Positions 6,307-10,717 of a stretch of 10,717 nucleotides of DNA are shown here, one piece after another. The notes beneath the pieces are model-generated. The model was given only the letters and a program-made list of their open reading frames with translations, was not told the origin of the DNA and made no database searches. Source of the stretch: Nitrospira sp. (GTDB lineage: Bacteria; Nitrospirota; Nitrospiria; Nitrospirales; Nitrospiraceae); NCBI GenBank assembly GCA_025360665.1, contig JANYBU010000010.1:1-10717 (forward strand), written 5' to 3'. Made by a program: the position numbers and the translations under genes. Numbering within the stretch: position 1 is the first letter of the stretch; each line of letters begins with the position of its first letter.

Positions 6307-8139
6307 ATGGACGAGCGCTTGACAGAAAGCGGCGCATGGCCGATCCCTGCAAAAGAGCCGCATAATCCGGAGTTGACCTCCGTCAAGCGAGTCCTCACGC
6401 TCTTGGACAAAACCGCTAAGTCCAGCCGGACGTACGGGACAGCGAACCCTGTGGCGCAGAAGTTCTTCCAAGAGTTGTTCGAGGGACTCACAACTCACCT
6501 CGCCACCTACTCCAAATTGGCGTTTCTTATTCAACGCTCCGAGCTGTATTTCAACGGGGAAGTCGTCTACCAAGCCGAGCAAGGATCAGGTACTGAAAGC
6601 GTCGCGTTTAAGCTCTATGCGGATGGCATTCGGGAGCTCGCTTTCCTCGAAGGTCTTTCCACTGAAGACCTCTCGTTCTTGCTTGATTCGCTGTGGGGCA
6701 GCCTTGATCCCGAAGATGATGATGATATTGTGACTCGTTTATGGTCCAAGGACCTCTCTACCATCACCCTGGTCACCGCCGAAGAAGTCGCCAAAGCCTC
6801 GACCGGTGGGGAGGTCTTTGCGCTACCCACTGCTGGGATGATGGAGGCACCGGAATCGAACTTGCGGGATCTTCTCGATCGGGAGCAGGCCCGTGCCAAG
6901 ATGGGAGCGGGGGCAGGGCTTGGGGGAGATGGTGGCTCAGAAGCTGGTAATGGCGGGACCCCAGCCGGAGAGAGAACCGGAAGGGGAACCAGCAGACAAG
7001 CTAGCCGATTTCAGACTGGTCACGTGGGCTACGAGGTGTCCGACAAGGAGCTAGCCGAACTGGCGAAGGAGGTCGAGGCTGAGAGCGCCAGAGATAACAT
7101 CACATACCTATTAGATATGCTTACCGCGATCCTGGCGTCGGAAAAATCTCCTGCGATCCTGACCAAGTTGCTCGACCTCTGGGGAAACGTACTCGACTCA
7201 TTGACGGCCCAGGGCAAATGGACCGTGGTCGACAGCGTACTTGGACTATTACATGTCACCGCTGAGGTCAGACCGGATCTCGGCGACGATCATAAGAAGC
7301 AACTGGCGGCCCTGCTCGACAACCTCGGTCGACCTGAACGCATGAAGATGATCGAGACCTATTTGAACAAAATCCCCGATGCAACTACAGAAGGATTGCC
7401 AGCAGTTCTGCTGTCGATGACGCCGGCAGCCGCCTCTGCCTTGTGCACCCTCTTGGGGAATCTGGAGGCGCCGGCCCATCAGGCAATCGTGGCTGAAGCC
7501 CTCGAGACACTCGCAAAAGATCAGCCGGATCACGTACTTCGCGGTTTGTCCGACCGCCGCCCCCGCTATGTGAAGAACCTTCTCGCGATCCTTCTCAAAT
7601 GGAACAATCCCCGATTTGCAGACGCCGTTGAAAAGCTGGTGCGCTATCCGGACATTCAGGTACGGAAGGAAGTCGTGCGAGCGATCGGGATATTCCGTCC
7701 CAGTGGGAACGGGATAAAACTGGTTGCGTTCTTGAATGATACCGAGGAGTCGATCCGGTTTGCAGCACTCAAGCTGCTCATGACCGGTCAATATAGGGCT
7801 CCTTACTCCGCTTGGTCACCCCTCCTATCGGCGGACACATTCATGGATCGAACCCTCGGTGAAAAACGCGCGGTATTCCACGCCATGCGCGCCACCAGTA
7901 GCGATGAGGTCATTCCATTCTTTGAAAATTTGCTCACGGAACGGTCCTGGACCAACCGAAAGAAAAAGGAAGAGCTCGCCGCCCTCGCCGCTGAGACATT
8001 GGGGAAATTGCCCACCCCTGCCGCCCTCACCACTCTTGAACTTGGTCAGAGAAAAGGTGGTGCCGCCGTACGGCAAGCCTGCACCGCAGCACTCGCCCAG
8101 GCCCAACGACAGCAGCATCTGAAGCAGGCTGCATCATAG
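6307..8139 (+). CDS. HEAT-repeat-like protein with HD-GYP-partner N-terminal domain
   Basis: 610 residues, soluble, no signal peptide. Three parts are visible. Residues ~24-165 form a domain (KSSRTYG at 38-44, AFLIQRSELYFNGEVVYQAE at 72-91, STEDLSFLLDSLW at 118-130) that aligns along its length with the N-terminus of the HD-GYP protein encoded next. Residues ~199-232 are a glycine-rich linker. Residues ~245-610 are alpha-helical; VRKEVVRAIGIF and ESIRFAALKLL in the later part are typical HEAT/PBS-lyase-type repeat helices, pointing to a protein-binding scaffold. No catalytic motif is recognised. ATG 6307 is the only reasonable start, since a TGA lies in frame at 6271, although it has no good ribosome site. 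The HD-GYP gene follows after 15 bp. I infer a regulator or structural partner of that phosphodiesterase; this is not proven. Confidence 0.75.
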   Translation: MDERLTESGAWPIPAKEPHNPELTSVKRVLTLLDKTAKSSRTYGTANPVAQKFFQELFEGLTTHLATYSKLAFLIQRSELYFNGEVVYQAEQGSGTESVAFKLYADGIRELAFLEGLSTEDLSFLLDSLWGSLDPEDDDDIVTRLWSKDLSTITLVTAEEVAKASTGGEVFALPTAGMMEAPESNLRDLLDREQARAKMGAGAGLGGDGGSEAGNGGTPAGERTGRGTSRQASRFQTGHVGYEVSDKELAELAKEVEAESARDNITYLLDMLTAILASEKSPAILTKLLDLWGNVLDSLTAQGKWTVVDSVLGLLHVTAEVRPDLGDDHKKQLAALLDNLGRPERMKMIETYLNKIPDATTEGLPAVLLSMTPAAASALCTLLGNLEAPAHQAIVAEALETLAKDQPDHVLRGLSDRRPRYVKNLLAILLKWNNPRFADAVEKLVRYPDIQVRKEVVRAIGIFRPSGNGIKLVAFLNDTEESIRFAALKLLMTGQYRAPYSAWSPLLSADTFMDRTLGEKRAVFHAMRATSSDEVIPFFENLLTERSWTNRKKKEELAALAAETLGKLPTPAALTTLELGQRKGGAAVRQACTAALAQAQRQQHLKQAAS

Positions 8140-8154
8140 TAAGGAGCCTTTGCC

Positions 8155-9801
8155 GTGAGTGATAGCAAGATCAAAGAGGCCCCGGTCGAGGATGAACAGG
8201 CTCAGCCGATCCTGACCCACGAAAGGTCCCTCTCTCAGAAAATCGCCCGCGGATCGGAGGCCAGGGACATCCTTGACCAGCAGATGGTCATGCTGGGAAT
8301 CCAACTGGTCACGCAGTTGAACGTCTTGATTAAGACCTCCCGCATCTATGAACGCACCAACGCGGCACTGGATAAACCCGTCGATGCGATGCTGACCCTG
8401 ATCAAGACCATGGCACACGACCAACCAGTCACACTCCGCCTGCAGAACGATTTCTTGTTTCTCGGGGATAGTCACTTGAAAGTGAACGCGCAGCAGATGG
8501 CCGTGGCCACCAGTATCATCGATGTCTTGAACACCTGGAAGATCGGCGGAATAACATTCGCATTGGCCGCGGAGTCGAAGGATCTACGTGAGTTTGCCGC
8601 GCTCTTTGTCAGCTTTGACCCTGGCAACAAAACCATCGAAGACCTTCAGAAAGAAATCAGAGCACGGGGGATCGCCGGCATTGACCTAGAAGAACAACGG
8701 CAGCTGCAAATCCGAAAAGGACCCGGAACGGCGGGGAACACGGAACCCGGAACGGCGGGAAATCCGGGACCCGGAACGACGGGGAACCCAGGACCCGGAA
8801 CGGCAGGAAACACAGGACCGGACGGCACGGAAAACGCCGATCCGAAAGTGCAACGAAAAATGAACGCCCGGAACGCCTATACCAAAGTGGGAGGATCAGT
8901 CGGAACCCTGACGCAATCAGCCCGTGAGGGAGGAACGGTCAGCTTTAAACAGGCCAGGCGGGCGATCCAAAACATCATCGACCTCATGGTGGATGATGAA
9001 GCCTCGGTCCTCGGTCTCACGACCCTTCGTTGCCACGATGAGTACACACATAACCATTCGGTCAATGTATCGTTGCTGTCCATTGCGCTGGCCAATCGCG
9101 TCGGCTATCCCAAAGTGGAGCTGGCCGACCTGGGCCTTGCGGCGCTGTTCCATGACATGGGCAAATCCACCATTCCCATGGAGGTCCTGAACAAACCTGG
9201 CGAGTTTACCGATGAAGACTGGGTGGCCATGCGCAACCACCCCACGGAGGGAGTGCTGAGTCTTTCGAAAATAAGAGGCATCACGAATCTACCGGGCCGC
9301 ATGGCGGCGGCATCCTTCGAACACCATATGAACCTGGACTTCTCCGGATATCCGAAACTTACCGTACCCTGGACACTCTCGCTGACCGGCCGCATCCTCA
9401 CGATCGCAGACTGTTATGACGCCATGACCTCCTCACGTGTCTATCGTCGGGAGCCCATGTCTCCCTCCAAAGTGTTGAACATGATGCTCTCGAAGTCTGG
9501 TAAGTCGTTTGACGCGGTGCTACTCAAGCTGTTCGTGAACTGTGTCGGCATCATCCCCATTGGCAGCCTGGTGATGCTGGAGACGAACGAACTGGCGGTC
9601 GTGCTCAAGCCAGCGACAGACAAGGCGAACGCCGAACGACCGTTCGTCAAAATCATCACCGATCCGCATGGAAGCCCGATCGACCATGGGCGCGAGATAG
9701 ATCTGACCGAAAAAGATGAGACAGGAGATTTCCGCCACAACATTATCCGCTTGATCGACAACACGGAATACAAGTTCGACACCAGCCGATACTTCGTATA
9801 A
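8155..9801 (+). CDS. HD-GYP domain protein, probable cyclic-di-GMP phosphodiesterase
   Basis: 548 residues, cytoplasmic. Residues ~40-180 are a sensory or dimerisation-like domain resembling the first domain of the upstream HEAT-like protein (TSRIY at 61-65, LRLQNDFLFLGD at 94-105). Residues ~190-225 are a repetitive Gly/Pro linker. The HD-GYP domain spans ~265-440: THNHSVNV with H301, FHDMGK with H333/D334/K337, NHPTEG with H362, EHH with H390/H391, SGYP (397-400) and ADCYDAM with D419. These are the metal ligands of the family, which hydrolyses c-di-GMP. The stretch usually written HHExxDGxGYP reads HHMNLDFSGYP here, so Glu and one Gly are replaced; ligands and GYP remain. A ~100-residue C-terminal extension follows. 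GTG 8155 is chosen for AAGGAG at 8141-8146, 8 nt upstream. No GGDEF, EAL or receiver domain is present. Confidence 0.92.
   Translation: MSDSKIKEAPVEDEQAQPILTHERSLSQKIARGSEARDILDQQMVMLGIQLVTQLNVLIKTSRIYERTNAALDKPVDAMLTLIKTMAHDQPVTLRLQNDFLFLGDSHLKVNAQQMAVATSIIDVLNTWKIGGITFALAAESKDLREFAALFVSFDPGNKTIEDLQKEIRARGIAGIDLEEQRQLQIRKGPGTAGNTEPGTAGNPGPGTTGNPGPGTAGNTGPDGTENADPKVQRKMNARNAYTKVGGSVGTLTQSAREGGTVSFKQARRAIQNIIDLMVDDEASVLGLTTLRCHDEYTHNHSVNVSLLSIALANRVGYPKVELADLGLAALFHDMGKSTIPMEVLNKPGEFTDEDWVAMRNHPTEGVLSLSKIRGITNLPGRMAAASFEHHMNLDFSGYPKLTVPWTLSLTGRILTIADCYDAMTSSRVYRREPMSPSKVLNMMLSKSGKSFDAVLLKLFVNCVGIIPIGSLVMLETNELAVVLKPATDKANAERPFVKIITDPHGSPIDHGREIDLTEKDETGDFRHNIIRLIDNTEYKFDTSRYFV
8722..8817 (+). 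repeat. In-gene tandem repeat, four 24-bp units, in the HD-GYP linker
   Basis: Four consecutive 24-bp units begin at 8722, 8746, 8770 and 8794, each opening with CCCGGAACG. They encode 8-residue units PGTAGNTE, PGTAGNPG, PGTTGNPG and PGTAGNTG (residues 190-221), and a degenerate partial unit follows. The length is a multiple of three, so copy-number change would alter linker length without a frameshift. Confidence 0.9.
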
Positions 9802-9840
9802 CAGGATGCTGAAACAGTCCGCCCGCCGGTCTTGTTCATG

Positions 9841-9957
9841 TGGTCTGTCTGGTCTATCTGGTTGAACTAGACCAACCAGATACGCTAAACAACCCAGATG
9901 AACCAGACAGACCAGACTTGTCTCCCCGTCCTACCAGTCTCGCATATCTCGCGCGGC
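9841..9957. repeat. Palindromic intergenic repeat with 9-nt period
   Basis: From 9841 the sequence can be cut into 9-mers that resemble each other: TGGTCTGTC, TGGTCTATC, then after a centre the reverse-complement form CAGATGAAC, CAGACAGAC, and finally CTACCAGTC, TCGCATATC. The left arm (9841-9863) and right arm (9892-9914) pair at about 20 of 23 positions around a ~28-nt centre, so a long hairpin is possible. Similar 9-mers (CCGCCAGTC, TCGCCCGTC) occur inside palindromic element copy 1 at 1227-1244. It follows the HD-GYP stop by 39 bp and could end that transcript, though no T-run follows. Confidence 0.7.
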
Positions 9958-9962
9958 TTCCC

Positions 9963-9991
9963 TTGACAGAGCCTGGCCCCCCAGCTATTCT
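9963..9991 (+). promoter_or_regulatory. Sigma70-type promoter for the OmpH/Skp-like gene
   Basis: TTGACA (9963-9968, perfect) and TATTCT (9986-9991, four of six) are separated by exactly 17 bp. Transcription would start near 9998, leaving a leader of about 42 nt with AAGGA at 10026-10030, 9 nt before the ATG. Confidence 0.7.
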
Positions 9992-10039
9992 CGCAACGGT
10001 TACACTGTTCGCAATGTTCACTAACAAGGAGCGCGTAGT

Positions 10040-10603
10040 ATGCATACAACGGGAACCCTCTTGGGGCGGATCACCCTCCCCTTGGTCGCCGCGGGCATGT
10101 TGTTGCTCGCATCTCTTCCTGCTGCACAGGCCGCCGAGGCCTTCAAGATGGGTGTCGTCGATCCTCAGGCCGTCTTAGAGAAATCAAAAGCGGGCAAAAA
10201 AGCCTTGGACGGGCTCAAAGAATATGTCTCCACTAGACAGAAGTTGTTGTCCGCGGATGAAGAAGAGTTGCGCAACACGGAGAAGACGCTCAAGGACCAA
10301 ATCGCGAAGTTAAGCGACACCGAAAAAAAAGAAAAAGAGACCCAGTTCCGCGCAAAGGTCCAAGACTACCAAAAACGCGCACAGGCATTTAATCAGGAGC
10401 TGCAAGGGAAGCAGAAGGAATTGGTCGATGACTACATGAAGAAAATTGCCTCGGCCACGCAGACCGTGGCAGAAAAGGGTGGGTTCTCGATCGTCGTCGA
10501 TAAAGGCAGTGAACAAACGGTCAAGATTGTGATCTACAATAAGGACACCATTGATTTAACCGACCAGGTGATCAAGGCATTCGATCAAGCCAACAGCAAA
10601 TAA
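10040..10603 (+). CDS. OmpH/Skp-family periplasmic chaperone-like protein
   Basis: 187 residues. An N-terminal Sec signal peptide is clear: TGTLLGR, a hydrophobic run from ~12 to 27, then a PAAQA-AEA cleavage site after about residue 31. The mature protein begins MGVVDPQAVLEKSKAGKKAL, matching the OmpH start (strand, then the helix after D-x-x-x-V). A long charged coiled-coil region follows (~45-140, rich in K, E and Q). The end returns to the small domain with GGFSIVVDKG and VKIVIYNKDTIDLTDQVIKAFD, the usual VVYAxxxxDLTxxVIxxL pattern. Skp-type proteins hold unfolded outer-membrane proteins in the periplasm as trimers with long helical arms. The gene is usually beside bamA or lpxD; here it has its own promoter and a convergent neighbour, so it may be an extra paralogue. 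The start is set by AAGGA 9 nt upstream. Confidence 0.92.
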   Translation: MHTTGTLLGRITLPLVAAGMLLLASLPAAQAAEAFKMGVVDPQAVLEKSKAGKKALDGLKEYVSTRQKLLSADEEELRNTEKTLKDQIAKLSDTEKKEKETQFRAKVQDYQKRAQAFNQELQGKQKELVDDYMKKIASATQTVAEKGGFSIVVDKGSEQTVKIVIYNKDTIDLTDQVIKAFDQANSK

Positions 10604-10643
10604 CCCTGCCGAGCGCGCACACCTGAATTCGTGATCCAACGTG

Positions 10644-10674
10644 GATGGGACCTTGGCCTCGCTGAGGTCCCATC
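10644..10674. terminator. Hairpin between convergent genes, probable bidirectional terminator
   Basis: GATGGGACCT (10644-10653) and its exact reverse complement AGGTCCCATC (10665-10674) form a 10-bp stem with an 11-nt loop. It lies 40 bp after the OmpH-like stop and overlaps the last bases of the convergent gene. No T-run follows on either strand, so it is not a textbook intrinsic terminator. Confidence 0.55.
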
Positions 10675-10717
10675 AACACTCCATCGGATAGCCCGCATCC
10701 CGCCAGGCTTTGATTCC
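10673..10717 (-). CDS. C-terminal end of a probable rhodanese-domain protein (cut by window edge)
   Basis: On the minus strand the last 45 bases read GIKAWRDAGYPMEC and then TGA (10675-10673), open to the window edge. GGI-x-AW-x-x-AGYP-x-E is the characteristic C-terminal end of single-domain rhodaneses (sulfurtransferases), so this is probably one. Only 14 residues are visible; the active-site cysteine loop lies outside. It converges on the OmpH-like gene. Confidence 0.55.
   Translation of the reverse strand, partial: GIKAWRDAGYPMEC

Noticed and set aside
7249..7791. Minus-strand open frame of 180 codons inside the HEAT-like gene
   Set aside because: It is a shadow of the plus-strand gene; no motif, no ribosome site, and composition follows the other strand's codons. 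The same applies to the minus-strand frame at 4012-4428 in zwf.
8722..8817. Regular repeats considered as a CRISPR array
   Set aside because: The units are contiguous with no spacers and lie in frame within the HD-GYP coding sequence.
10688..10697. TAGCCCGCAT, identical to the outer end of the palindromic elements, suggesting a third copy
   Set aside because: The following bases do not continue with GATTCATGA, and on the minus strand the stretch encodes DAGYP of the rhodanese-like tail, so chance is the simpler reading.

Overview
The window reads as an ordinary chromosomal stretch of a Gram-negative bacterium with moderately high GC. It holds a signal-peptide-bearing OmpH/Skp-type periplasmic protein, an HD-GYP phosphodiesterase, G6PDH and short-form 6PGDH. 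Gene style, together with palindromic elements and 9-nt-periodic intergenic DNA, reminds me of Nitrospirota (Nitrospira-like). That taxonomic guess rests on memory of such genomes, not on a marker gene in the window.

Layout: (1) 3-1127, the 3' part of a MidA/NDUFAF7-like SAM methyltransferase, cut by the window edge. (2) 1132-1301, a palindromic repeat element, then a near-consensus sigma70 promoter driving a two-gene unit: a 75-residue unknown protein and a Pol-beta-type nucleotidyltransferase whose ATG directly follows the first gene's TAA. (3) 2524-4974, gnd and zwf, the two dehydrogenases of the oxidative pentose phosphate pathway, 12 bp apart. (4) On the minus strand, 5954-4984, an SGNH/GDSL hydrolase split by one in-frame TAA right after its catalytic GDSL block, followed by a thioredoxin-like protein with a CGGC active site. 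(5) 6061-6255, a second copy of the palindromic element with perfect 20-bp terminal inverted repeats. (6) 6307-9801, a HEAT-repeat-like protein and an HD-GYP protein in one operon. Their first ~180 residues look homologous, and both then have a glycine-rich linker. (7) 9841-9957, palindromic DNA with a 9-nt period, then a strong promoter and an OmpH/Skp-family gene. (8) A 10-bp-stem hairpin between that gene and the C-terminal codons of a convergent, probably rhodanese-domain, gene at the right edge.

The genes form separate functional units: NADPH/NADH-yielding sugar-phosphate oxidation, a probable c-di-GMP signalling pair, envelope protein chaperoning and small redox/hydrolase functions. I see no phage, transposase gene, CRISPR array, tRNA or rRNA. 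The most notable signals are the two-copy palindromic element with conserved ends and different cores, each lying just upstream of a promoter-like sequence; the shared N-terminal domain of the HEAT/HD-GYP pair; the nonsense codon in the SGNH gene; and the 9-nt-periodic intergenic DNA.
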